Assembly (NCBI RefSeq): GCF_022569295.1
Contig: NZ_JAKFIA010000001.1
Coordinates: 449,001-513,000, forward strand
Origin: Pedomonas mirosovicensis
GTDB taxonomy: Bacteria; Pseudomonadota; Alphaproteobacteria; Sphingomonadales; Sphingomonadaceae
Reading direction: 5' to 3'
Length of the DNA: 64,000 bases
Numbering within the stretch: the first letter of the stretch is position 1; the number at the start of each line of letters is the position of its first letter. Below are positions 9,427 through 19,104 of the stretch, piece by piece. The notes below the pieces were generated by a model. The model saw nothing but the letters and a program-made list of their open reading frames with translations. It ran no database searches and was not told the origin of the DNA. Both the position numbers and the translations under genes were made by a program.

Positions 9427-10070
9427 GTGATGCAGTACAGGAAACGTCCGGTCCCGAGGTGCTGACCGGCGTTGTTGATGTTTCACGTGAAACACTGAGC
9501 GCCCTCAACCGCTACGTCCTCATGCTTCACGACTGGCAAACCCGGCTCAATCTCGTTGGCCCGGCCACCCTGCCGGATGCCTGGCGGCGGCATATCCTCG
9601 ATTCGGCCCAGCTGTTCCGGCTGGTCGAAAAGCCGGAAGAGACGGTGTGGATGGACATGGGCTCGGGCGCGGGCTTTCCCGGCCTTGTCATGGCCATCAT
9701 GGGCGTGGGCGAAGTGCATCTGGTTGAGTCGATTGGCAAAAAGTGCCGTTTCCTGGAGGCGGTGGTGGATGCGCTCGCCCTGCACGACCGGGTGATCGTC
9801 CACAACGAGCGGCTGGAGAAGATGGATCGCTTCAAGGCGGATATCATCTCGGCCCGTGCCTTGGCCAAGCTGGCGCAACTGTTTGACTGGGGGCATCCTT
9901 TCGCGGCATCATCCACCCGCTGGCTCATGCTCAAGGGTCAGGATGTTGAAGCGGAACTGGCTGAAGCCCAGCAAAAGTGGGCCTTTGAGTACCACTTGCA
10001 CGCCAGTCTGTCGGACCCGCGCGGCCGTGTCGTCGAGGCATGGGGCGTGGCGCGAAAGGCCAGGAAATGA
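9423..10070 (+). CDS. rsmG: 16S rRNA (guanine(527)-N(7))-methyltransferase RsmG
   Basis: SAM-dependent methyltransferase making m7G527 in 16S rRNA (formerly GidB). The 215 residues contain the SAM-binding motif [12 protein letters not shown] near residue 78 and an RHILDSAQL segment near residue 56. Residues 20-24 (VSRET) are encoded by an embedded parS palindrome, a constraint seen in many bacteria at this locus. It overlaps mnmG by ATGA at the 5' end and parA by ATGA at the 3' end. Confidence 0.96.
   Translation: MSDAVQETSGPEVLTGVVDVSRETLSALNRYVLMLHDWQTRLNLVGPATLPDAWRRHILDSAQLFRLVEKPEETVWMDMGSGAGFPGLVMAIMGVGEVHLVESIGKKCRFLEAVVDALALHDRVIVHNERLEKMDRFKADIISARALAKLAQLFDWGHPFAASSTRWLMLKGQDVEAELAEAQQKWAFEYHLHASLSDPRGRVVEAWGVARKARK
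9479..9494. promoter_or_regulatory. parS: parS site 3, inside rsmG
   Basis: Exact TGTTTCACGTGAAACA within the coding sequence of rsmG, about 570 bases upstream of parA. Confidence 0.93.
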
Positions 10071-10867
10071 CGGGTAACTCCCCTGCTTGCCGAATCTTTG
10101 CCATTGCCAACCAGAAGGGCGGCGTGGGCAAGACCACCACGGCGATCAACCTTGCCACCGGCATGGCGGCCGTGGGACGCAAGGTGCTGGTGATCGACAT
10201 GGACCCGCAGGGTAATGCCTCCACCGGCCTTGGGCTGGACCGATCCAAGCGCGGCCTTTCCGCCTATCAACTGTTGCTGGGAGAAACCACGGTTGCCGAG
10301 GCCCGGCAGGAAACCGTGGTGCCCAACCTGTGGCTCATCCCCTCCACCATCGACCTTTCGGGTGCGGAGGTGGAACTGGTGGATATGGAGCAACGCAGCC
10401 ACCGGCTGAAGAACGCCCTCGCCGAAGGCTGCGAAGAGTACGATTACGTCCTCATCGACTGCCCGCCCTCGCTTGGGTTGCTGACCATCAATGCGCTGGT
10501 GGCGGCCGAAGGCGTGCTGGTGCCGTTGCAGTGCGAGTTCTTTGCGCTGGAAGGCCTCAGCCAGCTGCTGCAAACCATCGAGCGGGTGCGCGCCAGCTTC
10601 AACCCCATGCTCGGCATTTCCGGCGTCGTGCTCACCATGTACGACAAGCGCAATCGCCTGTCCGATCAGGTAGCGGCGGATGTGCGGAGCTGCCTCGGCA
10701 ATCTGGTGTACGAAACGGTTATCCCCCGCAACGTGCGGCTTTCCGAAGCGCCATCCCACGGCAAGCCGGCGCTGCTCTACGATCACAAATGCCTTGGCTC
10801 CGAAGCCTATATGAAGCTGGCAACGGAAATCCTGCGGCGTATGGAAACGGCTGTGGAAGCAGCTTGA
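10067..10867 (+). CDS. parA: Chromosome partitioning ATPase ParA
   Basis: Deviant-Walker ATPase that forms a nucleoid-bound gradient and moves ParB-parS complexes. From ATG 10067 it has 266 residues, with KGGVGKTTT at residues 17-25 (including the signature first Lys), DMDPQGNAS near residue 45 and DCPPSLGLL near residue 133. An earlier in-frame start at 10040 adds nine residues; ATG 10067 is preferred because it forms an ATGA overlap with rsmG and matches the usual length. parB follows after 29 bases. Confidence 0.97.
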   Translation: MTGNSPACRIFAIANQKGGVGKTTTAINLATGMAAVGRKVLVIDMDPQGNASTGLGLDRSKRGLSAYQLLLGETTVAEARQETVVPNLWLIPSTIDLSGAEVELVDMEQRSHRLKNALAEGCEEYDYVLIDCPPSLGLLTINALVAAEGVLVPLQCEFFALEGLSQLLQTIERVRASFNPMLGISGVVLTMYDKRNRLSDQVAADVRSCLGNLVYETVIPRNVRLSEAPSHGKPALLYDHKCLGSEAYMKLATEILRRMETAVEAA

Positions 10868-10896
10868 CGCGACCTTGACTTGAGGACTGGTAAGAC

Positions 10897-11865
10897 ATGG
10901 CGAATCCCAAACAACCGAAAGGGCTGGGCAAAGGGCTTGAAGCCATTTTCGGTGATTACAACGCCAGCGTGATTGACCCATCGCGCGGCATGGGAGGCTT
11001 TGCTGTCGCTGGACAGGTCAGTAAACAACCGGACGAAACGGCGACCGCCTCCGCCACGCCGCGCCAGGCCCCGCAGCGTATCGCCATTGAAAAGATTGTC
11101 CCCAATGCCAAGCAGCCGCGCCGCAGCTTCTCGGACGAAGCCATTGATGAGCTGGCCCGCTCCATTCGCGAAAAGGGCATCCTCCAGCCGCTGTTGCTGC
11201 GCCCTGCCCCGAACCGCCCCGGCTTTTACGAGATCGTGGCGGGCGAGCGTCGCTGGCGCGCCTCGCAGCGGGTGCCGCTCCACGAGCTGCCAGCGATCGT
11301 CAAGGATCTGGACGACAGCACCACGCTGGAAATCGCCCTTATCGAGAACATCCAGCGACAGGATCTGAATCCCATCGAGGAGGCGGAGGGCTATCGCCGC
11401 CTGATTGATGAGTTCAGCCACACGCAGGAAGATATCGCCAAGCTGGTGGGCAAGAGCCGCAGCCATGTCGCCAACCTGCTGCGCTTGCTTGACCTGCCGC
11501 CCTATGTGCGCGCCCTGCTGGCCGAAGGCACCCTCACCATGGGCCACGCCCGCGCGCTGGCCAACACGCCGGACCCGGCCAAACTGGCCGATGAGGTAAT
11601 CGAAAAGGGCCTCAGCGTCCGCCAGACCGAGTTGCTGGCGCAGGAAGCCAAGAACCCGAGCGTCGCTGCCAGCCCCAAGGCCGAAGTGAAACTGAAGCCG
11701 GGCAAGGATGCCGACACCATGGCTCTGGAACGCGACCTCTCTGCCACCATTGGCATGGCCGTCACGATCACCGACCGCAACGGCCAGGGCACGCTGACCA
11801 TCAGCTACAAAAACCTCGACCAACTGGACGAAATCTGCGCGCGGTTGACAGCCCAGCGGATGTGA
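10897..11865 (+). CDS. parB: Chromosome partitioning protein ParB
   Basis: CTP-dependent clamp that loads at parS and spreads. The 322-residue protein begins with the typical QPKGLGKGLEAIFGD peptide, then a ParB/Srx N-terminal domain with GERRWRASQ (C-motif, CTP binding) near residue 113 and ENIQRQDLNPIEEA near residue 150. A helix-turn-helix region SHTQEDIAKLVGKSRSHVAN lies near residue 174, and a C-terminal dimerisation domain follows. It is last in the mnmG-rsmG-parA-parB run and is followed by repeat copy 2. Confidence 0.97.
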   Translation: MANPKQPKGLGKGLEAIFGDYNASVIDPSRGMGGFAVAGQVSKQPDETATASATPRQAPQRIAIEKIVPNAKQPRRSFSDEAIDELARSIREKGILQPLLLRPAPNRPGFYEIVAGERRWRASQRVPLHELPAIVKDLDDSTTLEIALIENIQRQDLNPIEEAEGYRRLIDEFSHTQEDIAKLVGKSRSHVANLLRLLDLPPYVRALLAEGTLTMGHARALANTPDPAKLADEVIEKGLSVRQTELLAQEAKNPSVAASPKAEVKLKPGKDADTMALERDLSATIGMAVTITDRNGQGTLTISYKNLDQLDEICARLTAQRM

Positions 11866-11892
11866 TCCCCGGTTGTTTTTTAGGTTTTGGTT

Positions 11893-12060
11893 TTTGCAGG
11901 GGGGCTATAGCCCCCTGCACCCCCTAACGTTTTTCGGGCCGCGTCCGTTTATTTGAGGATGCGCCTCTTTCCCTCTCTGATCGATAGGGACGCACCTGGT
12001 CGGTCCGTTGCACATCCATGAAATGATAGGGAGTGCAGAGGGTCTGCGACCCTCTGCAAT
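11893..12060. repeat. Paired-hairpin dispersed repeat, copy 2
   Basis: Left hairpin TGCAGGGGGGC...GCCCCCTGCA followed by CCCC, then TTTTTCGGGCCG. Right hairpin is GGGAGTGCAGAGGGTC...GACCCTCTGCA. It lies between the convergent parB and GNAT genes and could terminate both. Confidence 0.75.
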
Positions 12061-12120
12061 GAGAAAACTCTGCAAAAAGCCCGCTTAAAGGGCCGTGTTT
12101 CCCTGCGATCCTAATTTCAA

Positions 12121-12136
12121 TGTTTCACGTGGAACA
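12121..12136. promoter_or_regulatory. parS: parS site 4 (one mismatch)
   Basis: TGTTTCACGTGGAACA combines one consensus half and one half of site 1, so a single symmetry mismatch. It sits downstream of parB, just beyond the stop codon of the convergent GNAT gene. Confidence 0.8.
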
Positions 12137-12145
12137 GGAAGCGGA

Positions 12146-12574
12146 TCAGCCCAGTGTCTTGCTCATGAAATAACGGGCCCCGCCCCGGGGGTGGCCCGGC
12201 AGTTCGCCGAACACGCTGAAGCCCAGCTTTTCGTAGAAACCCCGCGCCTGAAAGCTGAAGGTGTCCAGCCAAATTCCGGCTGCACCGCGGTCCATGGCAA
12301 TGCGCTCTGCCTCCTGCATCAACTTGGTGCCGTAGCCGCCGCCCCGCAGGTGCTCCGGCACCACCAGCAGTTCTACAAACAGCCAATCATAGCCGAATTG
12401 GCCCCATAACCCGCCGACCGGGCGTTTGGTCTTCGGCTCCTTGAGCAGCAGAGCAATGAGTTCTTTGCGCGATGGCCCGGCAACACGGGTGTTATAATCC
12501 ACCAGCGGCCCAACAATCGCGTCATACATGTCATCCGTGGGAGACGTGGACAGGACAATATCCACACGCGTCAT
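12146..12574 (-). CDS. GNAT family N-acetyltransferase
   Basis: 142-residue acetyltransferase of unknown substrate. The acetyl-CoA-binding motif A is visible as LLVVPEHLRGGGYGTKLMQE near residue 70, and motif B as FYEKLGFSVFG near residue 113. ATG 12574 is chosen; a TTG two codons upstream is also possible, and AGGAGG lies about ten bases before the ATG. It is convergent with parB across a parS site and repeat copy 2. Confidence 0.82.
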   Translation of the reverse strand: MTRVDIVLSTSPTDDMYDAIVGPLVDYNTRVAGPSRKELIALLLKEPKTKRPVGGLWGQFGYDWLFVELLVVPEHLRGGGYGTKLMQEAERIAMDRGAAGIWLDTFSFQARGFYEKLGFSVFGELPGHPRGGARYFMSKTLG

Positions 12575-12702
12575 AGGCAAGGCCCCTCCTCGCAGTCACA
12601 GGATGCCAAGGTGGCGCATCGTTCCTGCCCCGGCAAGCGGACATATGCTTTGCAGGGGACCCGAGTTTCCCCGCATGAGAAATCAGAAGATAAGGAAGCC
12701 GA

Positions 12703-13722
12703 TCAGCGACGGCTGCCGGCGGCTGCGAGGGCCATGAGGCTTTGGTGGGCGATCACGTCGCCAGCGCTGCCGGAGGACTTGATGTCTCTCTCTGCGGCCA
12801 GCAGGCGGTTAAGGGCCGAGCGTAACCGCTCCGCGCTCCAGCGGCGGGCCTGGGCGGCAAGCGCGTCCTTCTCCTTCCAGAAGACGGGCGGGCGCAGCGC
12901 GCCGATGGCGGTGTCGAGCGATTGCCCGTCCGCCATAGCGGTTCGCACTTGCAGAAGCTGCCACAGGCGGCGGGAAACGGCGCGCAGGAGCGCGATGCCC
13001 GCCTCGCCTTCTTCCGCCATGCGGTCGATCTGGCGGGCGGCTTCCACCGGGTTGCCGCCGAGCACCGCGTTGATGAGCTTGTCGTAGCCGGTCTGGCCGA
13101 AGTCCGCGCCGACGGCTTCCATATCTTCAAGGGTTACGCGCCCGCCGCCCGTATAGAGCGCCAGCTTGTCCAGCTCGTTGCGGGCGATGTCCCGCTCCGG
13201 CCCCACGGCGCGGGAGAGCAGTTCGATGGCGTCCTGATCCATCTGGAGGCCACGGGCTTGCGCTTCCTGCATGAGGAAGGAGGACAGCCGCACGCCCTCC
13301 TCCGCGTAGCAGGCGATGGCAAGGGCGCGGGGGTGAGCTTCGGTCGCCTTGCGGATTTTGGAGGTCTTGGGCAGGTCGCCGCTGGTGGCGACAACGAGAT
13401 TTTCCGCCGTATCGGAATCCAGCAGGCTTTCTATTGCCTTCAGGCCGCCGTCGGTGAGGCCTGTCACACGGATCAGCTTGCGCCCGCCCAGCATGGGCAG
13501 GCTGGCGGCTTCATCGGCGAGCACGGCATCGTCGTCCGCCACCGCCTTGCCATCGAGATCAACGACGAGGAATGGGTCGGTGAGGTCTTCCACCACCTGC
13601 TTGCCGAAGATGCGGGCGCGCTCGCGCACCAGCGCTTCGTCGGGTCCGAAGATGTGAACGAGACGGATGCCGGGGTCGAGGCGCTTCAGCGCAGCCTGGA
13701 TCTGGGCGGGACCGGGTTTCAC
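12703..13722 (-). CDS. holA: DNA polymerase III subunit delta
   Basis: Clamp-loader subunit that opens the beta ring. The 339-residue protein matches HolA in length and in features: LVHIFGPDEALVRERA near residue 20, GRKLIRVTGL near residue 80, ARNELDKLALYTG near residue 180, and a C-terminal helical domain with LRSALNRLLAAERDIKSSG. Its start overlaps the lptE stop as ATGA, giving the common leuS-lptE-holA order. Confidence 0.94.
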   Translation of the reverse strand: MKPGPAQIQAALKRLDPGIRLVHIFGPDEALVRERARIFGKQVVEDLTDPFLVVDLDGKAVADDDAVLADEAASLPMLGGRKLIRVTGLTDGGLKAIESLLDSDTAENLVVATSGDLPKTSKIRKATEAHPRALAIACYAEEGVRLSSFLMQEAQARGLQMDQDAIELLSRAVGPERDIARNELDKLALYTGGGRVTLEDMEAVGADFGQTGYDKLINAVLGGNPVEAARQIDRMAEEGEAGIALLRAVSRRLWQLLQVRTAMADGQSLDTAIGALRPPVFWKEKDALAAQARRWSAERLRSALNRLLAAERDIKSSGSAGDVIAHQSLMALAAAGSRR

Positions 13723-14219
13723 TGGTTCTGGGTACGGAAGTAAAGCGCCAGCCGGGTGATGATACGGTTGGCGATGGCGCGGGTGTTGCGCTCGAACGCG
13801 GTGCGCTCGGCGGCGACCACGGCATATTCGCTCCGCACCACATCGATGCCGGCGTCGGAGCTGGCCACGTCCTCCAGTAGAACCTTGTCGGTCGCGACAT
13901 CAACCAGCCGGTAGGTGGCGGTAAGCGACACGCGCTCGCGGGCGACGGATTCGTCGCCGCGAATGCCGAAGCCTTCGATCCGCTCCTGCAGCGCCACATC
14001 AAGCCGGTAGGCGGGCGAGCCATCGGGCTGGAGCTGGCGCAGCAGTTCTTCCTGCAGCATCTGGCCGCTGCGCTCCGCAATGGGGCTGACAGCGACCATG
14101 GAGAGCTGCTCGGCGGCGACGCCCTGGCGCCCCTCCGCATAGATGGGCTGAAGGCCGCAGCCGGCCAGGGCCGAGCCAAGACCGGTCAGAAGCAGAGAGG
14201 CAGCAAGAGCGCGCATCAC
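13719..14219 (-). CDS. lptE: LPS assembly lipoprotein LptE
   Basis: Outer-membrane lipoprotein that plugs the LptD barrel during lipopolysaccharide insertion. The 166-residue product has a signal peptide ending in lipobox LAGC near residue 20, followed by GLQPIYAE, typical of alphaproteobacterial LptE. The start is either GTG 14219 or the adjacent ATG 14216; both overlap the leuS stop codon, so translation is coupled. It lies between leuS and holA as in most proteobacteria. Confidence 0.92.
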   Translation of the reverse strand: MMRALAASLLLTGLGSALAGCGLQPIYAEGRQGVAAEQLSMVAVSPIAERSGQMLQEELLRQLQPDGSPAYRLDVALQERIEGFGIRGDESVARERVSLTATYRLVDVATDKVLLEDVASSDAGIDVVRSEYAVVAAERTAFERNTRAIANRIITRLALYFRTQNQ

Positions 14220-16771
14220 ACCACCAGATTGACCAGACGATCGGGAACCACGATGACCTTGCGGAGCGGCGCGCCATCGATGGCCCGCTGCACCTTTTCG
14301 GACGCCAGCGCGGCGGCTTCCAGTGTCGCCTTGTCGGTGCCCTTGGGCAGGGTCAACGTATCGCGCAGCTTGCCGTTCACCTGAACCGCCACGGTCACCT
14401 CGTCGGCCACCAGCAGGGCGGGATCAGCCACCGGCCACGCGCTTTCCGCCACCAGCGTATCGAAGCCCATGAAGCTCCACACTTCTTCCGCCAGGTGCGG
14501 CATCATGGGAGCAACCATTTGGACGAGCGCGATCAAACCCTCCCGGCGCGCAAATGCTAGGGCCTCGTCCTCCTTGGCGGACGAGAGGGTGTTCACGAAC
14601 TCGTAGAGCCGCGCCACGGCCTTGTTGAAGTGGAGGCCCGCGATGTCGCTGGTCACGCCGTCGATGGCCTTGTGCGTGGCCTGGCGGATCTTCTTCTCCT
14701 CGCCGCTGTCGTTCGGCTCAACCGCGCCGGAGACCTGCGGCCAGGTCTCGGTGACCAGACGCCACACCCGGTTGGTAAAGCGCCATGCGCCCTCGATGCC
14801 CGCTTCGGTCCACGACAGGTCGCGCTCCGGCGGGCTGTCGGAGAGCATGAACCAGCGCACGGCATCCGCGCCGAACTGGTCCACGATCACCGTGGGGTCC
14901 ACCGTGTTCTTCTTCGACTTGCTCATCTTCTCGGAGCGGCCCACCGAAACGGCAAGCCCGGTCTCCTTCTCGAAGACGCCGTCGTCGCGCCGCTCCACCT
15001 GCCCCGGCTCCAGCCAGCGGCCGTCGAGCGCCTTGTAGGTCTCGTGGGTCACCATGCCTTGGGTGAACAGGCCCTTGAACGGCTCGGTGATGTCCAGCCG
15101 CCCCACCTTGTTCAGCGCGCGGGTGAAGAAGCGGCTGTAGAGCAGGTGCAAAATGGCGTGCTCGATGCCGCCGATGTACTGGTCGACCGGCAGCCACCAG
15201 CCTGCCGTGTCCTTGTCGAACGGCTTGTCCTGCGGCTGGCTGGCGAAGCGCACGAAATACCACGAGCTGTCGACGAACGTATCGAGCGTGTCGGTCTCGC
15301 GCACGGCAGGCTTGCCGCACTTGGGGCAGTTGACGTGCTTCCAGGTGGGATGGCGGTCCAGCGGATTGCCGGGCGTGTCGAAGGTCACGTCCTCCGGCAG
15401 CTTCACCGGCAGCTGATCCTGCGGCACGCCCACCGGGCCGCAGGCCTCGCAGTGGATAATGGGGATCGGCGTGCCCCAGTAGCGCTGGCGGGAGACGCCC
15501 CAGTCGCGCAGGCGATAGGTGGTGGTGCCCTCACCCCAGCCTTCGCTTTCCGCGCGGGAGATGACGGCGGTCTTGCCGGCTTCCACATCCAGCCCGTCAA
15601 GGAAGCGGGAGTTGGCCAGGCGGCCGGGGCCCACATAAGCCTCGTCGCCCACGGCGAAGTCGGCGGCGTCCGTGCCTTCCGGCACCACCACCGGGGTCAC
15701 CGGCAGGCCGTACTTGCGGGCGAAGTCCAGGTCGCGCTGGTCGTGGGCCGGGCAGCCGAAGATGGCGCCGGTGCCATATTCCATCAGCACGAAGTTGGCG
15801 ATGTAAACCGGCAGCTCCCAGCTCGGGTCGAGCGGGTGCTTCACCCGGTAGCCGGTGTTGAAGCCCAGCTTCTCTGCGGTTTCCAGGTCGGCCGTCGCGG
15901 TGCCGGACTTGCGGCATTCGGCGATGAACGCGGCGGCCTCAGGGTTGTCGCGCACAACCGCTTCCGCCAGCGGGTGATCGATGGCGATGGCGCAGAAGCT
16001 GGCGCCGAACATGGTGTCCGGCCGGGTGGTGAACACCTCGATGGAGGGCACCGGCGCGGGCTGCGTCACCTCGAAGCGGAACTTGAGACCGGTCGATTTG
16101 CCGATCCAGTTCTCCTGCATCAGGCGCACCTTCTCCGGCCAGTGGTCGAGCGTCTTCAGCCCTTCCAGCAGATCCTCGGAGAAGTCGGTGATCTTGAAGA
16201 ACCACTGGCTCAGCTTGCGGCGCTCGACGAGCGCGCCCGAGCGCCAGCCGCGCCCGTCGATCACCTGCTCGTTGGCGAGCACTGTGTGATCCACCGGGTC
16301 CCAGTTGACCCAGCTTTCCTTCCGGTAGACCAGACCGGCGTTATAGAGGTCGAGGAACAGCGCCTGTTCCTGCCCATAGTATTCCGGATCGCAGGTGGCG
16401 AACTCGCGGGACCAGTCGATGGCGAAGCCCAGCAGTTTCAGCTGGTCGCGCATGGTGGCGATGTTGGCATAGGTCCAGCTCGCCGGGTGCACCTTCTTCT
16501 CGAAGGCGGCGTTCTCGGCGGGCATGCCGAAGGCGTCCCAGCCCATGGGGTGCAGCACTTCATAGCCTTGCGCGCGGCGGAACCGGGCGATCACGTCGCC
16601 CATGGTGTAGTTCCGCACGTGGCCGATGTGGATGCGCCCCGAAGGATAGGGAAACATCTCAAGCACATAGGCCTTGGGCTTGCCGGACTGGTCTTGCGCC
16701 TGGAAAGTCTTACGCTCTTCCCAAACGCGCTGCCACTTGGCCTCCGCGGCCTTCGGATTATAGCGAGTCAT
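14216..16771 (-). CDS. leuS: Leucine--tRNA ligase
   Basis: Class I aminoacyl-tRNA synthetase charging tRNA-Leu. The 851 residues contain the HIGH-type motif [15 protein letters not shown] near residue 46, the CP1 editing domain, a zinc-finger-like CPKCG near residue 487, the KMSKSKKN motif near residue 615 and the C-terminal anticodon-binding region. It follows the DUF3576 lipoprotein gene by 26 bases and overlaps lptE, so the four genes to holA are one operon. Confidence 0.98.
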   Translation of the reverse strand: MTRYNPKAAEAKWQRVWEERKTFQAQDQSGKPKAYVLEMFPYPSGRIHIGHVRNYTMGDVIARFRRAQGYEVLHPMGWDAFGMPAENAAFEKKVHPASWTYANIATMRDQLKLLGFAIDWSREFATCDPEYYGQEQALFLDLYNAGLVYRKESWVNWDPVDHTVLANEQVIDGRGWRSGALVERRKLSQWFFKITDFSEDLLEGLKTLDHWPEKVRLMQENWIGKSTGLKFRFEVTQPAPVPSIEVFTTRPDTMFGASFCAIAIDHPLAEAVVRDNPEAAAFIAECRKSGTATADLETAEKLGFNTGYRVKHPLDPSWELPVYIANFVLMEYGTGAIFGCPAHDQRDLDFARKYGLPVTPVVVPEGTDAADFAVGDEAYVGPGRLANSRFLDGLDVEAGKTAVISRAESEGWGEGTTTYRLRDWGVSRQRYWGTPIPIIHCEACGPVGVPQDQLPVKLPEDVTFDTPGNPLDRHPTWKHVNCPKCGKPAVRETDTLDTFVDSSWYFVRFASQPQDKPFDKDTAGWWLPVDQYIGGIEHAILHLLYSRFFTRALNKVGRLDITEPFKGLFTQGMVTHETYKALDGRWLEPGQVERRDDGVFEKETGLAVSVGRSEKMSKSKKNTVDPTVIVDQFGADAVRWFMLSDSPPERDLSWTEAGIEGAWRFTNRVWRLVTETWPQVSGAVEPNDSGEEKKIRQATHKAIDGVTSDIAGLHFNKAVARLYEFVNTLSSAKEDEALAFARREGLIALVQMVAPMMPHLAEEVWSFMGFDTLVAESAWPVADPALLVADEVTVAVQVNGKLRDTLTLPKGTDKATLEAAALASEKVQRAIDGAPLRKVIVVPDRLVNLVV

Positions 16772-16797
16772 GGACCTGGATCAGTTCTGTACGATGG

Positions 16798-17235
16798 TTA
16801 CTCGACGCCGACCGAACCCTGCCGGATCTGCCGGGCGCGGGTGAGAATAGCGTCTTCAAGCTTCTGCACGGTGCCGGCCTGAACCGGAGCATCCACCCAC
16901 GCGCCGTTCTGCTGCACCTGGCGCTGCACCGCCACCTTGATGGCATCGGCGCGCAGGTCGCGGTCCAGCACATAAGCTGAGAGCTTGAAGCGTTCATTGG
17001 GGACCTTGGGGTTCACCTTCCAGTCGGTCAGGATAACGCCGCTGTTGGCGTCCACCTGCGTCGTCGGCATGAACGACAGCACATCCAGCGCGGCGCGCCA
17101 CAGATAGGTGTTGATGCCGAGCGTCGTCACTTTTGCGGGCGGCAACTTCGCGGGGGTTGGATGATCTCCGCCGCCGCACGCCGCCAGACCGAGCGCCGTA
17201 CCCAAACCCAAGGCAATCCGCACGACCAATTTCAT
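16798..17235 (-). CDS. DUF3576 domain-containing lipoprotein
   Basis: From ATG 17235 the product has 145 residues, with a signal sequence and lipobox LAAC near residue 20, so it is probably a periplasmic-facing lipoprotein. The conserved core includes LGINTYLWRAALDVLSFMP and GVILTDWKVNP, characteristic of DUF3576 proteins that sit upstream of leuS in many alphaproteobacteria. Function is unknown. A longer in-frame start at 17316 would place 27 non-signal residues before the signal peptide and is rejected. Confidence 0.88.
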   Translation of the reverse strand: MKLVVRIALGLGTALGLAACGGGDHPTPAKLPPAKVTTLGINTYLWRAALDVLSFMPTTQVDANSGVILTDWKVNPKVPNERFKLSAYVLDRDLRADAIKVAVQRQVQQNGAWVDAPVQAGTVQKLEDAILTRARQIRQGSVGVE

Positions 17236-17463
17236 AGTGTTTCCCCATTCGACTCGGGAACCCCGGTCCCCGCGAAACTCGCACCCCTTATAGACATGGG
17301 CGCAGCGCGGGGCCAAGGCCCGTCGCGCCGATCAGCCGAAAGGTTTGTGGATTCGTCGCCACAGTGCTGCCCCATTCCGCCCTGGAGGGCTGGGAGAGGC
17401 GGAGGAATTACTGGAAACGAAGCGTATCTCCAGGCATATGAATAAAAAAGGATAACAGGGACG

Positions 17464-18205
17464 ATGACGGCGTTCGCGCGCATTTTGACGGTAACTCTCG
17501 CAGTAGCGGCCATTCCGGCTGCGGCTGCCGAGTCCGCGCGTCAAAACGCCGACTCCGACTCCGGTTATCTTTACTTCCGCGAAGGCTCCGCCACCACCCT
17601 CAGCGCCCAGAGCCAGGGGGCTGACGCCGTCTTTGCTGGAAACCAAGCAATCCGCCCGTTCGGTGGTGGCGCCGCTGCGCCCCAACGGCAAGGCCAAGGC
17701 TTCGGAGCGGACCTTCCTGTTCACGCCGTCCGGCAAGGTGAACGACCGCAAGGCGCTTAGCATTGGCGTAACCACCCGCACGCTCAACCTTGCTGACCGC
17801 GACGCGGACAAGACGGCGGCCAACAGCGTCGATGTCTCCGGCTACAACGTCGGCCTGTCGGTAGGCTATCGCGGCTTCTCGGTCGAGGCCGGTTACTCCC
17901 GCCTGGATGATGCCCGCCTGCATGGCAGTGAAGGGGTGGACCTGGGCCTGTCCTACCGGGGCAAGGACTGGAAGACGACCCTGCAGGTGGCCGGCGAGCG
18001 CTATGGCGATGACAAGTCCGTTGCTCCGCTTGGGCTGGATAAGAGCTATAGCGTGGAACTGGGCGGCGCTTACCTGCTCACGCCACGCCTCAGCCTGACC
18101 GGCGGCATCAAGTATCAGGTCGTCTCACCGCGTGAAGAGCTGCGCGCCCGCGATACCGATCAGGCTAGCGGCTCGGTTTACGTCGGCACCAACCTGAAGT
18201 TCTGA
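17464..18205 (+). pseudogene. Outer-membrane beta-barrel-like protein, frame broken by one base
   Basis: The first frame encodes a clear signal peptide (ARILTVTLAVAAIPAAAAES). The second frame, from about 17620, encodes alternating aromatic/polar strands (YNVGLSVGYRGFSVEAGYSR) and ends in Phe (VGTNLKF), as outer-membrane barrels do. Removing one G from the run GGGGG at 17616-17620 joins them into one protein of about 246 residues. The protein family is not recognised beyond barrel-like features. It may be a sequencing error, a true mutation or a phase-variable tract; the tract is short for the last. Confidence 0.7.
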
Positions 18206-18230
18206 TTTTTTAGCCCATTTCCTGTGTCTT

Positions 18231-18278
18231 AAGGGGGGACGGCACTCGCTTTCCCGAGCCCTGTGCCGCCCCCTTTAG
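18231..18278 (+). terminator. Stem-loop after the broken outer-membrane-protein gene
   Basis: AAGGGGGGACGGCAC pairs with GTGCCGCCCCCTT around an 18-base loop that itself contains CTCG/CGAG. It starts 26 bases after the stop codon. The U tract is poor, so terminator function is uncertain. Confidence 0.45.
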
Positions 18279-18450
18279 AATGAACGTGTTACCTAGCTTG
18301 CGCTGTGTTCCGTTTGCCCGCCAGCTGCACGGCGACTGTCACATACGGTTCTGTGGCATTTGGCTTGGCGTTTCGGGGTCGCCTCGCTCTTTCGGCTCCA
18401 ACTGATTAAGACTGCTATGTTTGGCTGGGCAGTCAAATACAGGGTATGGT

Positions 18451-18678
18451 ATGGGTCGTTCGTTTGGCACCCATATTATAATAGAAATAAATATAGTTAT
18501 TGTAATATTTGTTGCTTTCTTATTGGTGTTAACTTTCATTGCTTCACCATTGTTGAATATGCTGTTTTTTATCGGCTGCAATGATGCCATGAGGTCTATG
18601 CATCTTCTGTTTGCAGTTCTCCTCCCTTTTTATCCAGGTGTGGCTTGGGAATTGGCTAGTTTTGTAATGTTTCTATGA
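18451..18678 (+). CDS. Possible small two-span membrane protein
   Basis: A 75-residue frame with two strongly hydrophobic segments: IEINIVIVIFVAFLLVLTFI near residue 11 and LLFAVLLPFYPGVAW near residue 52. AGGG lies about six bases before ATG. Coding potential is doubtful because AT-rich DNA gives hydrophobic translations by chance. No family was recognised. Confidence 0.25.
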   Translation: MGRSFGTHIIIEINIVIVIFVAFLLVLTFIASPLLNMLFFIGCNDAMRSMHLLFAVLLPFYPGVAWELASFVMFL

Positions 18679-18829
18679 ATAACTTTGACTACGGATATTG
18701 ATATCTAAGCATTTACAACTTGATCTGCCGATTACGGTGTCAGCGCTACTGCGGTAATCACCTTGGCTAGGATGATTGATTTTCTGCGGAAAACGACTTA
18801 CACGCGGGTTGTTTTTCTGGGAGCAGCCC

Positions 18830-18913
18830 ATGGGCATCAATAAATATGCCCGTCCGCCCGAAGGAAGAATTAAAGTAAATGTGTATGCTTGCGTAAATTC
18901 AATAAAAAATTAA
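18830..18913 (+). CDS. Possible 27-residue small protein
   Basis: ATG preceded by GGGAG with six-base spacing opens a short frame (MGINKYARPPEGR...) ending in TAA. It is a basic peptide with one Cys. The ribosome-binding site is the only support. Confidence 0.18.
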   Translation: MGINKYARPPEGRIKVNVYACVNSIKN

Positions 18914-19104
18914 ATCGACTTATACAAGTTGGCGCTGAATGTATGTTGGCAAATTGCGGCGCCCCTTTCAACGAAAAATTTAAGTGAAATGAATATATTC
19001 TGAAGTTAAATATTGCAGATTAATTTCTACAAAAATTATTTACTGATCTATTTATATTAATACTGCTTTTGGTTCGCTTTAATTAAATCCTCACCGGGTC
19101 TTTA

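Larger units (their letters stand above)
18420..19104. other. AT-rich island without recognisable genes
   Basis: Base composition changes sharply: long stretches of A and T occur around 18470-18560 and 18870-19085, in a window that is otherwise GC-rich. Only two short open frames with plausible starts are visible (listed separately). No transposase, integrase, tRNA or terminal repeats are seen. It is probably a horizontally acquired remnant or an AT-rich regulatory region. Confidence 0.6.
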
